64,000 bases of DNA from positions 1-64,000 of the forward strand of contig NZ_BMAQ01000006.1 of assembly GCF_015472005.1 (NCBI RefSeq). Direction: 5' to 3'. The stretch's first letter is position 1. Every line of letters starts with the position of its first letter. This stretch comes from Insulibacter thermoxylanivorax (GTDB lineage: Bacteria > Bacillota > Bacilli > Paenibacillales > DA-C8). The notes beneath the pieces were generated by a model. It searched no databases. It was not told the origin of the DNA and was given only the letters and a program-made list of their open reading frames with translations. Of the stretch, positions 44,173 through 52,988 are shown piece by piece. The position numbers and the translations under genes are program-made.

Positions 44173-45210
44173 TTATTTAAGAAAACGATGATTGCCTATT
44201 CTCGCAACTTCCGTCAGTCTGTTCCATAAACCGTCTGAGGAAACCTTCGGATTATGAAAATATACGGCACCCTCGACGTTATTCTCCCCTCTTGCTGCTG
44301 CCATAACCGCCTTCCAGACGCTTTCGTTCGGTTCAGCCTTATCCAGCAAACCATTATGCGCCGGCGGGAATTGGTTAGGCGCATAGATCACATCGCGGAT
44401 CGTATCCGGGAAGCGCGGATCGCGCACCCGATTAAGGATCACATTGGCTACTGCCAATTGTCCTTCATAAGGCTCATAGCCGGCTTCTACCATGGTGATC
44501 TTCGCCAGAAGTTCCAACTCGCTCTCGCTGTATGGCAGTTCCTCCGCTGCCAACGTCTCCGCTGCCGCCTCTTCCTCCGGTTCCTCGATCTTGTTCCGCA
44601 TGATATCGGGAATCACGATCTTGACATGACCGATTTCGTCCACATCTTGCTCGGGATGGCGGTTGCGCTCAAGCAAGAGATCTTCCTCTATGTTCAGCTT
44701 AGCGCTGACCTCAGCTAAGGTCTCACCCTCTTCGAGGATATAGGGCGACTTGCGAAGCACATAAGCTGCGCGATCTTCCTCATCCCATTCCACTTCAGCG
44801 TGCAGAAATTGCGCAGCATGCCTGAGCGGTACATAGATGCGCTGGTTCACGCTGATCGGCGCCACATCCATCCGGTATTCGACATCGTTCAGCTTCATAA
44901 GCGGATTCTCCGGTTGGAATGTGATCACGTCCCCATAGACCGAGAACACACGTACTTCCCCCTGATCCTGCACCCACACGACAATGCCGTCCAAGGCTTC
45001 GGCGAGATGCCGGATCGATACCAATAATCTGCCGTCTTCGATCAGCAATTGATCGTTTAAGATGTGGTCTTCAGAGTCGATATACACTTTCGGTTCTACG
45101 TCGCCAATCGTCTCTGCTGCAGCCTGTTCCTCTTGCTCAGCCTGAGCCAGGACAGAAGCCGGCCATACAAACGCCGCTGTGAGCAGCACAGCGATGATAC
45201 GATTTCGAAT
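44173..45210 (-). CDS. SleB/CwlJ-type cell-wall hydrolase with CuAmOx and LysM domains
   Basis: A 345-residue secreted protein. It has a signal peptide, then a copper-amine-oxidase N-terminal-like domain (about residues 35-135), a LysM domain (about 150-195) and a SleB/CwlJ-type catalytic domain (about 220-345; acid in ITMVEAGYEPYEGQ). The start is the striking point. No ATG, GTG or TTG fits: GTG at 45189 lacks a ribosome site and would lose the charged signal-peptide start. An ATT at 45210 follows GAGAGGTGATTAGAG and gives IRNRIIAVLLTAAFVWP, a complete signal peptide. An in-frame stop lies just upstream. Confidence 0.8.
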   Translation of the reverse strand: MRNRIIAVLLTAAFVWPASVLAQAEQEEQAAAETIGDVEPKVYIDSEDHILNDQLLIEDGRLLVSIRHLAEALDGIVVWVQDQGEVRVFSVYGDVITFQPENPLMKLNDVEYRMDVAPISVNQRIYVPLRHAAQFLHAEVEWDEEDRAAYVLRKSPYILEEGETLAEVSAKLNIEEDLLLERNRHPEQDVDEIGHVKIVIPDIMRNKIEEPEEEAAAETLAAEELPYSESELELLAKITMVEAGYEPYEGQLAVANVILNRVRDPRFPDTIRDVIYAPNQFPPAHNGLLDKAEPNESVWKAVMAAARGENNVEGAVYFHNPKVSSDGLWNRLTEVARIGNHRFLK

Positions 45211-45377
45211 CTCTAATCACCTCTCTGCTTGAGCAGCGCGGGTTTCACGCTCCCCTATGAATTCCCTCGCTCAACGTAAAGCAGGGTTTCTTGATCAAAT
45301 GTCTCCCGGTCAAGGGAATGTTTATTCTCCGATATCCCTAAAGATACATACTGCACAAATGTTGATAGGTTGTGAGA

Positions 45378-45823
45378 CTATCGGACTATTTTTGGACTTA
45401 TTTTTTGGTAGATTTCAATTAATTGCTTGATGATTTTCGTCGAATCGTGGTGCTCGCGCACATATTGGTTCCCATATCGGCCGAGTTCCAAGCGCAGTTC
45501 CGGCTGAAGCAGAAGATGTTTCAATTCATCATACAGCGCATCTGGATTCGCTGAGATGATCGGCAGCCCTTTGGGCAGCCTTGCAGCGATATCCGGCCTT
45601 ATATAGCAGAGGACGGGTTTGCCCATGGCATCGCTTCGATGCTGACATTGCCGTACATACCGCATAAGATCTGGTCGATGACGATATCCGCTGCTTGCAT
45701 GATCGCCTTCGCCTCCGCCATGGCTTTCTTCTCGATGATGACAAAGTCGAAGTTCAGCTCCTGCTGCAGCTTCGCAGCGATTCGCTCGATCTGATCCGAC
45801 CCTTTGAAAGAACGGCTGATATC
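45378..45823 (-). pseudogene. Glycosyltransferase, decayed
   Basis: The C-terminal region of a GT4-like glycosyltransferase. The frame runs from about 45823 (KDISRSFKGSDQIERIAAKL) to YGNVSIEAM, then shifts by one base at 45624-45632 into the frame GKPVLCYIRPDIAARL and ends at 45378. An in-frame stop precedes the first codon, and no N-terminal half is found before bshB2. It is therefore both truncated and frameshifted. Confidence 0.75.
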
Positions 45824-45851
45824 TTACAAGCGCAGCAGCCTATGCAGATGT

Positions 45852-46490
45852 CTAGACAAATCGATAGATCCAGAAACGTTCCGTGCCGAAGTTTTTCTTC
45901 ACTAGTTCTTCATCATCCATATTAAACAAGAATTGCGAGCGATGAGCGCGGATCGCTCCCACCTTCTGCTTCATGTAGTCGCTGACATCATGAACGATCT
46001 GCGGCGGGCCCAGCACTTCCTCGCATCCTCTGGAGAAGGCCAAACAATGAACGGCCGGCCGCTCCTCTTCCGGCATCTCCTGCACCGCTTTGATCACGAC
46101 GGCGCCCGTCGCATCATGATCCGGATGCACGCTGAAGCCCGGATAGAACGTATAGATCGTCGACGGCTTCACTTCATCGATGACCTCGCGAATCCGCGCT
46201 GCCAGTCGATCATGATCTTCGAATTCTATCGTCTTATCATGCAATCCGAACATCCTTACATCTTGGATGCCTATGATGCGGCAGGATTCCAGCAGCTCCT
46301 GTCTGCGGATCTCCGGCAAGGTCTCGCGATTGGCGATGGGCGGATTGCCGAGATTGCGCCCCATCTCTCCCAACGTCAAACAGATATATGTCACGGGCAC
46401 TCCATGATCGATATGTTTAGCAAGCGTGCCGGCCAGTCCGAAGGCCTCATCATCCGGATGCGGCAGCACAACTAAGATATGACGATTCAT
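45852..46490 (-). CDS. bshB2: Bacillithiol biosynthesis deacetylase BshB2
   Basis: A 212-residue LmbE-like zinc deacetylase acting on GlcNAc-malate in bacillithiol synthesis, or on bacillithiol conjugates. Zn motif HPDDE (residues 10-14), FYPGFSVHPDHDA distal His pair and the PPQIVHDVSDYMKQK end are seen. ATG at 46490 follows AGGAGGAG. In Bacillus, bshB2 (yojG) is adjacent to yojF; here yojF lies just upstream, separated by a repeat array. Confidence 0.92.
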   Translation of the reverse strand: MNRHILVVLPHPDDEAFGLAGTLAKHIDHGVPVTYICLTLGEMGRNLGNPPIANRETLPEIRRQELLESCRIIGIQDVRMFGLHDKTIEFEDHDRLAARIREVIDEVKPSTIYTFYPGFSVHPDHDATGAVVIKAVQEMPEEERPAVHCLAFSRGCEEVLGPPQIVHDVSDYMKQKVGAIRAHRSQFLFNMDDEELVKKNFGTERFWIYRFV

Positions 46491-46827
46491 ACTGCTCCTC
46501 CTGTTCATTTGATACTGTATATTGAGTTAATAACCGTGCTCAGTAGATTGCCGTTTTTATGCGATATTTTGGATGAAACCGCAGGACGACTGTTGCCGTT
46601 GCAACACGCACGATTTATACGATTTTTTGGATAAAATCAACGGATCATCCCATGTTTTCGACGATTTTATCCGATTATTAGGTCAAAACTGCAACATAAC
46701 TGCAGCATCACGCACGTTTTATACGATTTTTCGGTCAAAACCTACGGATTACACCATATTTATACTAGTTTTATTCGAAATTTAGGACAAAACCGCATAT
46801 CTCACTCCTCAATTCTGCAAGAGTCCG
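46491..46827. repeat. AT-rich degenerate repeat array between yojF and bshB2
   Basis: About five imperfect copies of a TTTATACGATTTTTxGGxxAAAA unit at 46555, 46613, 46653, 46707 and 46757, each followed by a short CxxCGGAxxAC-like tail. Periods are about 45-58 bases. It is in the noncoding DNA between yojF and bshB2, and each copy has drifted. The window has no transposase; a non-autonomous, REP-like element expansion is plausible. Confidence 0.55.
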
Positions 46828-47196
46828 TTAGTCCATTCCCTTCGCCGTGCCAAAGGGTTCCTTGCTGATCTGAAGTGCGACGACCAATTTCCCTTCTTCA
46901 TTCAGGCCGGCCATGATCAGCCGTTCCGTTTCCTGGTCTTCCATATGCGTCAACCCTTCCGAATAGATCCAGCCCTCTGCCATTTTCAGCCCTACCCGGT
47001 AAGGACCGCTGCCTGCTATCCGTGCATGGGAGAAACGAACGCGGGCATTGCGGATAAAGGTCGAGCCTGTAAACTTCGCCCGACCATGATGAGCCGCATA
47101 GGCGCCCATCGTCATCTCCAGATGAATGTAGACATCCTGATCGACAAAGGCGTCCAACATGCGTTGTACTTCCGTTTTATCAATTAATTTCATCAT
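46828..47196 (-). CDS. yojF: YojF family protein (DUF1806)
   Basis: A 122-residue YojF protein of unknown biochemical function. Blocks VDQDVYIHLEMTMGAYA and NARVRFSHARIAGSGPYRVGLK are characteristic. ATG at 47196 follows AGAAGGAG. In Bacillus it precedes bshB2 and is linked to bacillithiol metabolism; the same order holds here. Confidence 0.85.
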   Translation of the reverse strand: MMKLIDKTEVQRMLDAFVDQDVYIHLEMTMGAYAAHHGRAKFTGSTFIRNARVRFSHARIAGSGPYRVGLKMAEGWIYSEGLTHMEDQETERLIMAGLNEEGKLVVALQISKEPFGTAKGMD

Positions 47197-47356
47197 CGGT
47201 CTCTCCTTCTCAGCATCGTATAATGAATCATCTTGAGTCTATTATTGGCGGGTTATAACCGTTAATCAGAATTCATCCAAACATGGATACAAAACACAAA
47301 CCATCATTACAATCTTCTCTATGTTCAATCTCAGCCGCATCCCTATACATATAAGC

Positions 47357-47609
47357 TCAGGATCCACAGCACATACAGATGCCCCGGGTAAAAAGCCGCC
47401 ACAACCACTTTGGCGCGCGAAGTCTATAGGCGAATTTTCGGACCCGCTCCTCCGGCAGCGCGAAGATGACGCTCGGAAGGACGCTCCACAGCTGCGTCCA
47501 CGCGGACAGACCGGCCGCCGCATACACGAGGTTCAGTCCCGCATGGTACCATAGGATGGACCACCCTGAAGCATATCGACGATCAGCTTGGCTGCCATGG
47601 CGATCCATT
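47357..47609 (-). pseudogene. Possible decayed small membrane protein gene
   Basis: From an ATG at about 47609 preceded by GAAGGTG, a 26-codon frame (MQWIAMAAKLIVDMLQG) runs to a stop. A one-base shift joins it to a longer frame (WYHAGLNLVYAAAGL and LPSVIFALPEERVRKFAYRL). No family was recognised. A chance overlap cannot be excluded. Confidence 0.25.
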
Positions 47610-47822
47610 GCATGATGCACACCTTCACTCGCTGCTGCTCTCAATTACCTGCTGCTGATTTTCCTGTTGATCATTTTACTAACTAACATCATAACTCTTT
47701 TTTCCGGCAGCTGCCAATTGTCAATCGTTGAATCTCACACAAGTTAATATTTGGATTTGACAGCAGATCCTATCAACGATTTTACGAAGTTTTAGAACAT
47801 TTGCAAGAAACCGCGTTCAAGC

Positions 47823-47852
47823 TTGGTTTCCTTCTCTCTGTTTCGGTATAAT
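47823..47852 (+). promoter_or_regulatory. Probable promoter of the PatB-type gene
   Basis: TTGGTT (47823-47828) and TATAAT (47847-47852) with an 18-base spacer, 39 bases before the start. Confidence 0.5.
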
Positions 47853-47890
47853 GGGATTAAGCATGTATTTTCTGGATTGGGGAGACAGGT

Positions 47891-49066
47891 ATGGTGAATT
47901 TTGATCAAGTGCCTAACCGTAAACACACTTATTCATACAAATGGGATCAATCTGCCAAGCTGTTCGGCAGCGAAGAGATCCTGCCCCTGTGGGTTGCCGA
48001 TATGGACTTCGAAAGTCCGCCCGCTGTGAAGGAAGCCATCCAGCGCCGCGCCGCCCAAGGCATCTATGGTTACACCTTTAAGCCTGAGTCATATACAGAA
48101 GCGATCGTCAACTGGTTCAAGCGCCGCCATAATTGGCAGATCGAACCCGGGTGGATCACGGATTCGCCAAGCGTCGTAACATCGCTCAGCATCGCCATTG
48201 ATCTGTTCAGCGAACCGGGCAGCAAGGTGATCCTGCAATCGCCGGTTTATTATCCATTCTATGACGTGATCCGCAACAACGGCCGTCAGATCGTGAAGAA
48301 TCCTCTGCTCGAACGCAGCGGCACCTACGAGATGGATTATGACCACTTGGAGTCCTTGATGATGGATGGAGCGCGGCTGCTCCTGCTATGCAATCCGCAT
48401 AATCCCGGCGGCCGTGTATGGAGCCGGGAAGAATTGATGAAGCTGGGCGAATTATGCTTAACCTATGGAGTTATCGTCATCTCCGATGAGATTCACTGCG
48501 ACCTTGTCCTGCCGGGGCATCGCTATACCCCCTTTGCGTCGCTGTCACCGGAGATCGCCGAGATCACGCTAACCTGCCTGGCACCGACGAAGACCTTCAA
48601 TCTGCCCGGACTGCAGATCTCCTATATCGTCGCATCGAACCGCCGCATGAAACAGCAATTTGAGAAGCGGATCAAGACGCTGAGTCTGCATATGACCGGT
48701 TTCTTCGCACCCGATGCGGTACAAGCCGCCTACAATCACGGGGAAGGCTGGCTGGACGAACTTCTGCAATATGTACAGGGCAATGTAGATTATGCGATTC
48801 AATATCTGCAAGAACATCTGCCGGAAGTCCGGCCCTTCCGTCCTCAGGGCACCTACCTGCTGTGGCTCGATTGCCGCGGCCTAGGATTGGATGTTGAAGA
48901 GCTAAAGCGTCTGATGTATCAAGAAGCGAAGGTCGCTTTCAATGAAGGATCGACCTTCGGTTCCGAAGGGACCGGTTTCCTGCGCATCAATCTGGCTTGT
49001 CCGCGGCAGATCGTCGAGGAAGCCCTGAAGCGATTCTGTGAGGCAGCGCGCAAACATATATCTTAA
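47891..49066 (+). CDS. MalY/PatB family pyridoxal-phosphate C-S lyase
   Basis: A 391-residue class-I-fold aminotransferase-like enzyme. Lys in APTKTFNLPGLQ is the PLP lysine; NPHNPGGRVW and ISDEIHCDLV are the MalY/PatB signatures. Such enzymes are cystathionine beta-lyases and sometimes regulators. ATG follows GGGGAGACAGGT. It is followed by an HesB-like gene but with its own spacing. Confidence 0.9.
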   Translation: MVNFDQVPNRKHTYSYKWDQSAKLFGSEEILPLWVADMDFESPPAVKEAIQRRAAQGIYGYTFKPESYTEAIVNWFKRRHNWQIEPGWITDSPSVVTSLSIAIDLFSEPGSKVILQSPVYYPFYDVIRNNGRQIVKNPLLERSGTYEMDYDHLESLMMDGARLLLLCNPHNPGGRVWSREELMKLGELCLTYGVIVISDEIHCDLVLPGHRYTPFASLSPEIAEITLTCLAPTKTFNLPGLQISYIVASNRRMKQQFEKRIKTLSLHMTGFFAPDAVQAAYNHGEGWLDELLQYVQGNVDYAIQYLQEHLPEVRPFRPQGTYLLWLDCRGLGLDVEELKRLMYQEAKVAFNEGSTFGSEGTGFLRINLACPRQIVEEALKRFCEAARKHIS

Positions 49067-49134
49067 TAACAACATCTTATGAACGGATCCCGAGGAAGGA
49101 CCCTAATCATGAATATATTGGAGGTTATCGCATC

Positions 49135-49428
49135 ATGAAATTACAAGTCACACCAGAAGCCGTTAAGTGGTTTAAAGAAGAAATGGGATTAGAACCCGGC
49201 GAAGCCATTCGCTTCTACATTCAGCTGTACGGTTCCTCAGGCACCAAACATCACAATTTCTCTCTCGGCATCATGCGCGATACGCCGCCCAGCGATGCGT
49301 CCTTAAGCACGGAAGTTGACGGCATCACCTTCTTCTTCACCGAGGGAGACAAGTGGTTCCTCGATGAATACGAGATGAAGGTCACCGTTGAGGACGGCGA
49401 ACTGAAATATACGTTTGACCAAATCTAA
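49135..49428 (+). CDS. HesB/YneR-type protein
   Basis: A 97-residue protein of the HesB/IscA-like fold (QVTPEAVKWFKEEMGLEPGEAIRFYIQLYG, split as two blocks around residue 20). No cysteine is present, so it cannot bind an iron-sulphur cluster through the classical IscA triad, as in YneR-type members. Function unknown. Followed by a terminator. Confidence 0.8.
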   Translation: MKLQVTPEAVKWFKEEMGLEPGEAIRFYIQLYGSSGTKHHNFSLGIMRDTPPSDASLSTEVDGITFFFTEGDKWFLDEYEMKVTVEDGELKYTFDQI

Positions 49429-49446
49429 TACAACCTCTGCCCAATC

Positions 49447-49490
49447 AAGGGAATGAGCCGGCCAGCCGCCGGAGTCATTCCCCTTCTTTT
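49447..49490 (+). terminator. Terminator of the HesB-like gene
   Basis: AAGGGAATGA/TCATTCCCCTT with an inner GCCGGC/GCCGG stem, followed by CTTTT. Confidence 0.75.
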
Positions 49491-49504
49491 GTCCCTAATT
49501 AGGC

Positions 49505-50791
49505 TTATGAACGCTTAACCACATTAAAGTTTTCCTCCAACAGCAGCCAATTCTGCGGAAAAGGCAGCCCCAGCTTCCAATAGCTGATGCCGCGCAAGCC
49601 GAGTTCCTTGATCAGATTGAACTTCGCTTGGATCGAGCGGGCATCCTCGAACCATACCTTATGCGCTCGGCCTTCGGCATCGACATAATCAAAATGCGGC
49701 GCCTGAGCTGTATAATCATATTGGATCGCCACATTCTCCCGGCGGGCCAGTTCGATCGCCGCCTGCGGGCTCAGCGCCCGCGCATATTCTCCCCCCTGCA
49801 CATAGGGCAATGTCCAATCATAGCCGTACAGATTCTGCCCCATCATGATCTTGCTGCCCGGCATCTCCGTCAGCGCATATTCCAACACGCGTCTCACCGA
49901 ATTGATCGGCGAGACGGGCATCGGCGGTCCGCCGCTGTACCCCCATTCATAGGTCATGATCACGACGAAATCCGCGACTTCACCATGCGTACGATAGTCG
50001 TGTGCTGTATACCATTCCCCCGTTTGGGTTGCGCTGACTTTGGGCGCCAGCGCCGTCGACATGAGATATCCTTCCTGATGGATGCGTTCTGCAGCCCGTC
50101 TTAAAAACCGATTATACGCTTCACGGTCATTGGGACTGATGAACTCCATGTCGAAATGGATATCGCGAAAACCAAGCTCCCCTGCTGTCGAGATAATATT
50201 GTTAAGCAAGGTGGTTTGCAATTCTTCGTTATTTAAGATCTCGCCGGCCAACTCTGCACTGAACTGCTCATTCTCCAGATTCGTCACGACCATCATCAAA
50301 GTCACATCGTTCTGCGCAGCGATCTCTGGAAATTGATCGAGATTGGGACGCCTTAAGGAGCCGTCGCGCTGAATCTGGAAGCTGAAAGGCGCCAGATAGG
50401 TTAAAAGCGGCGCTGCCCGCCTTGTATCCTGCAGCACGACATCCGATACCTGCTCCCGGGGCTCAACATAGGCATTGGACTCGATATCGCGTCTTGGCGG
50501 CGGCGGAATATAGAGTCTTAAGCCAACCCGCAGCGGCTGAGCCGGACTGAGTCCGTTCACGCTTGCGATCGTACCTGCATCGATGCCGAAACGGCGAGCG
50601 ATGGTGAATAAACTGTCTCCCGGCTGCACCCAATAGTATCGCCCCGTAATCGGAATGACCAAGGCCTGACCTACGACAAGGGACAGATTTGGATCGATCT
50701 CATTGGCCGCAGCGATCTCCTCGACGGTGACCCCATAAGCATGAGAGATCCCGTACAGGGATTGCCCAGCTTGCACAACATGAATCTGCAT
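49505..50791 (-). CDS. sleL: SleL/YaaH-type spore cortex glucosaminidase (LysM-LysM-GH18)
   Basis: A 428-residue enzyme. Two LysM domains (about residues 1-45 and 50-95, e.g. YYWVQPGDSLFTIARRFG) precede a GH18 domain with the catalytic DIHFDMEF motif near residue 215. It hydrolyses cortex peptidoglycan fragments during germination. No signal peptide is present, as in SleL. ATG at 50791 is preceded by AGGAGGAG. Confidence 0.88.
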   Translation of the reverse strand: MQIHVVQAGQSLYGISHAYGVTVEEIAAANEIDPNLSLVVGQALVIPITGRYYWVQPGDSLFTIARRFGIDAGTIASVNGLSPAQPLRVGLRLYIPPPPRRDIESNAYVEPREQVSDVVLQDTRRAAPLLTYLAPFSFQIQRDGSLRRPNLDQFPEIAAQNDVTLMMVVTNLENEQFSAELAGEILNNEELQTTLLNNIISTAGELGFRDIHFDMEFISPNDREAYNRFLRRAAERIHQEGYLMSTALAPKVSATQTGEWYTAHDYRTHGEVADFVVIMTYEWGYSGGPPMPVSPINSVRRVLEYALTEMPGSKIMMGQNLYGYDWTLPYVQGGEYARALSPQAAIELARRENVAIQYDYTAQAPHFDYVDAEGRAHKVWFEDARSIQAKFNLIKELGLRGISYWKLGLPFPQNWLLLEENFNVVKRS

Positions 50792-50926
50792 AGAACTCCT
50801 CCTAACTGCCGAACCTCTTATCTGATCATCTTAGGCAATCTATGCATCTTCCTGAGGATAGGTGAATGTCCTAGGTCATTTTCTTAAGGTTTTTTCTTTG
50901 TCACATGATTGTCATGGGTTCATGCA

Positions 50927-50955
50927 TTGAATCTCGCCTATGATTCTGCTATGAT
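50927..50955 (+). promoter_or_regulatory. Sigma-A promoter of tRNA-Asp
   Basis: TTGAAT (50927-50932) and TATGAT (50950-50955) with a 17-base spacer, 30 bases upstream of the tRNA. Confidence 0.6.
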
Positions 50956-50984
50956 GCTCAATGTGCTTATCAAATATAATCCAG

Positions 50985-51061
50985 GGAGCTGTGGTGTAGA
51001 GGCCTAACATGCCTGCCTGTCACGCAGGAGAACGCGGGTTCGAATCCCGTCAGCTCCGCCA
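50985..51061 (+). tRNA. tRNA-Asp (anticodon GTC)
   Basis: A 77-base cloverleaf. Acceptor arms GGAGCTG and CAGCTCC pair, the anticodon loop CTGTCAC carries GTC between stems CCTGC/GCAGG, the T arm is GCGGGTTCGAATCCCGT, and CCA is encoded. It stands alone with its own promoter and terminator. Confidence 0.97.
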
Positions 51062-51075
51062 CTTAGATCAATAAT

Positions 51076-51105
51076 GAGCAGAGACAGCGGTTCTCTGCTC
51101 TTTTA
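51076..51105 (+). terminator. Terminator of tRNA-Asp
   Basis: GAGCAGAGA and TCTCTGCTC form a stem with a 7-base loop followed by TTTTATT. Confidence 0.85.
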
Positions 51106-51239
51106 TTGATAAGTTCATTTCCCATTCCACCCTTGTAAGAGATGGCGAATGATTGGATGGATACACTATAATATGGTGAAGATATGGATGGTGCAGGTAT
51201 TTGTGCGGTAGGAGATTCTCTTGAAGGGGGCCCTGATCG

Positions 51240-51962
51240 ATGGATTCCTATGAACGGAAGGTGCAGCAAGAGATTGCCGATTGGAAGAAGTCCATGCTGA
51301 AACGCTCGGGAATGATAAACCGATGGTTCAAAAAGACACAGCAGCGCATCAACACCGCGATCCCCGAACGCGCCCAGCAGATCATCACCGAAGCGATCAA
51401 GGCGATGGTCAAGACCGCTTTATTCGGTTCGGAGTACACCACATATGTGAAAGAACGACGAACAGATCTTCATATAGAGGAACGCGATAAACATTTCGAT
51501 GAGGTGTTGAATCGGTACAAGAAGATCGCAGCCGCTGAAGGAGCAGGCACCGGCGCAGGCGGCATCATGCTCAGCTTGGCAGACATCCCGCTCTTGATCT
51601 CCATCAAGATGAAATTCCTCTTCGAAGCGGCTGTTGTGTACGGTTTTGATATCCGTCTCAAAGAGGAACGCCTCTTCATCTTATATGTGTTTCTGCTTGC
51701 CTTCTCCGGTGATGAACAGCGACAGAAGACACTGCAGATCGTCGAGAATTGGCACACCGAACGCCAGCACATCGATGATATCGACTGGCAGATCTTACAG
51801 CAGGAGTACAGAGACCATATCGATCTCGTGAAGATGCTGCAGATGGTGCCCGGCTTCGGTGCCGTCGTCGGTGCTTATGCCAACTACAATCTATTGGATC
51901 AACTCGGCACCACGGCTAAGAACGCCTATCGCATGCGATTACTTGCGCTTCCGCAGGATTAA
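51240..51962 (+). CDS. EcsC family protein
   Basis: A 240-residue EcsC protein. The helical N-terminus (YERKVQQEIADWKKSML) and the GAGTGAGGIMLSLADIPLLISIKMK block with the FSGDEQRQKTLQ segment fit the family. EcsC is linked to membrane/secretion phenotypes in Bacillus but has no defined activity. The 3' end overlaps the opposing SLH gene by 24 bases. Confidence 0.85.
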   Translation: MDSYERKVQQEIADWKKSMLKRSGMINRWFKKTQQRINTAIPERAQQIITEAIKAMVKTALFGSEYTTYVKERRTDLHIEERDKHFDEVLNRYKKIAAAEGAGTGAGGIMLSLADIPLLISIKMKFLFEAAVVYGFDIRLKEERLFILYVFLLAFSGDEQRQKTLQIVENWHTERQHIDDIDWQILQQEYRDHIDLVKMLQMVPGFGAVVGAYANYNLLDQLGTTAKNAYRMRLLALPQD

Positions 51963-52964
51963 CCATAGAAGGATGAGGACGAGCAGCGCGCCGCCGATGA
52001 TCAGCACGATGGGCAGACTCCTGCCCCCATCCTTCTCTGCTTCGTCCGCTGTGGATTGAAGAGGCTGCAGCGATGTATCAACAGGGGCGGATACGTCCTG
52101 AGCTTCTCCGGCATCTTCCGACCCATCCGCATCCTCTTCCGCTCCACCTGCAGCTATGTCCTCTTCCCCATGGCTGTGCCCCGCTTCCGTGTCGGGAATC
52201 GCTCCGATCTCTTCATCCGTAAACTGGGCTTCGCCCACCTTGATGATATCCAGTTCACCTTCTGCATCATCGGCAGATGCAGGGGCATACCAGCTTGCTT
52301 CCACCATCTTATCGATCCATTGGGTCAGGTCGACGGGACCGTTTAAGATCTTCGGATGATGACTCACTTGGTACCACTTGCCGCCGATGGCGATCCGGAA
52401 CACATCATAGGTATTGTCGCCTTCTGTCACCGTAACCTTATCAACTTCTTCCACGATTCCTGTCGGTCCCGCCTCATAATTGGCCATATCGAACAGCGTC
52501 TTCCCATCGACTGGTTCCGTGAAGAACTGCCCCATATACAGCGCGAAATCTTCCCGCGTCATGGTCGCTTCCGCATCCACGACGGGAGCTGCCCCGCCAA
52601 AATACGCCTGATTCACATCCCCATACGTGGCATAACCGTCAAGGGACGGAACGAGACCTTCCTCTAACGCCGCTTGGCGGATCGCATCGGCAGCAGCTCC
52701 TGCCCCGCCGAGGCCGTGGAATCTCCCTGCCCAGAAGGCGAGATCACTGCGGGTTAGCAACTCAAATGGTTTGAACAGATTCACCCCGCCCTCGATGCCG
52801 ATGGCGCGAATGCCATGCAGCAGGACGATCTCTTGCAGAACCTCCGAATATTCGATATCGCTGTATAAGTTCTTCTCATTCTGCACGTGGGCTGAGACGG
52901 GCACAGCTCCGATCAATAGCATCAGGAATAGAGCGACAATGGACGATACGACTTTCTTCATCAT
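51939..52964 (-). CDS. SLH-domain membrane-anchored protein, FtsEX locus
   Basis: A 341-residue surface protein. A signal peptide (about residues 1-25) is followed by SLH-like modules (YSEVLQEIVLLHGIRAI...PFELLTRSDLAFWAGRF near residues 40-90 and a weaker copy near 100-150). A central domain (GKWYQVSHHPKILNGPVDL) is unknown. A low-complexity acidic linker and a C-terminal helix (LPIVLIIGGALLVLILLWLIL) with basic tail anchor it. It is the last of four co-directional genes with the FtsEX-like pair. Confidence 0.75.
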   Translation of the reverse strand: MMKKVVSSIVALFLMLLIGAVPVSAHVQNEKNLYSDIEYSEVLQEIVLLHGIRAIGIEGGVNLFKPFELLTRSDLAFWAGRFHGLGGAGAAADAIRQAALEEGLVPSLDGYATYGDVNQAYFGGAAPVVDAEATMTREDFALYMGQFFTEPVDGKTLFDMANYEAGPTGIVEEVDKVTVTEGDNTYDVFRIAIGGKWYQVSHHPKILNGPVDLTQWIDKMVEASWYAPASADDAEGELDIIKVGEAQFTDEEIGAIPDTEAGHSHGEEDIAAGGAEEDADGSEDAGEAQDVSAPVDTSLQPLQSTADEAEKDGGRSLPIVLIIGGALLVLILLWLILRKRK

Positions 52965-52988
52965 TTTCTCACCTTTATCTCTACTATT

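Larger units (their letters stand above)
47197..47890. other. 694-base region with a possible degenerate gene
   Basis: Apart from the yojF leader, the PatB-type promoter and a possible decayed frame described separately, no supported feature is seen. Codon use and hydrophobicity pattern around 47357-47610 suggest a former membrane-protein gene. Confidence 0.4.
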
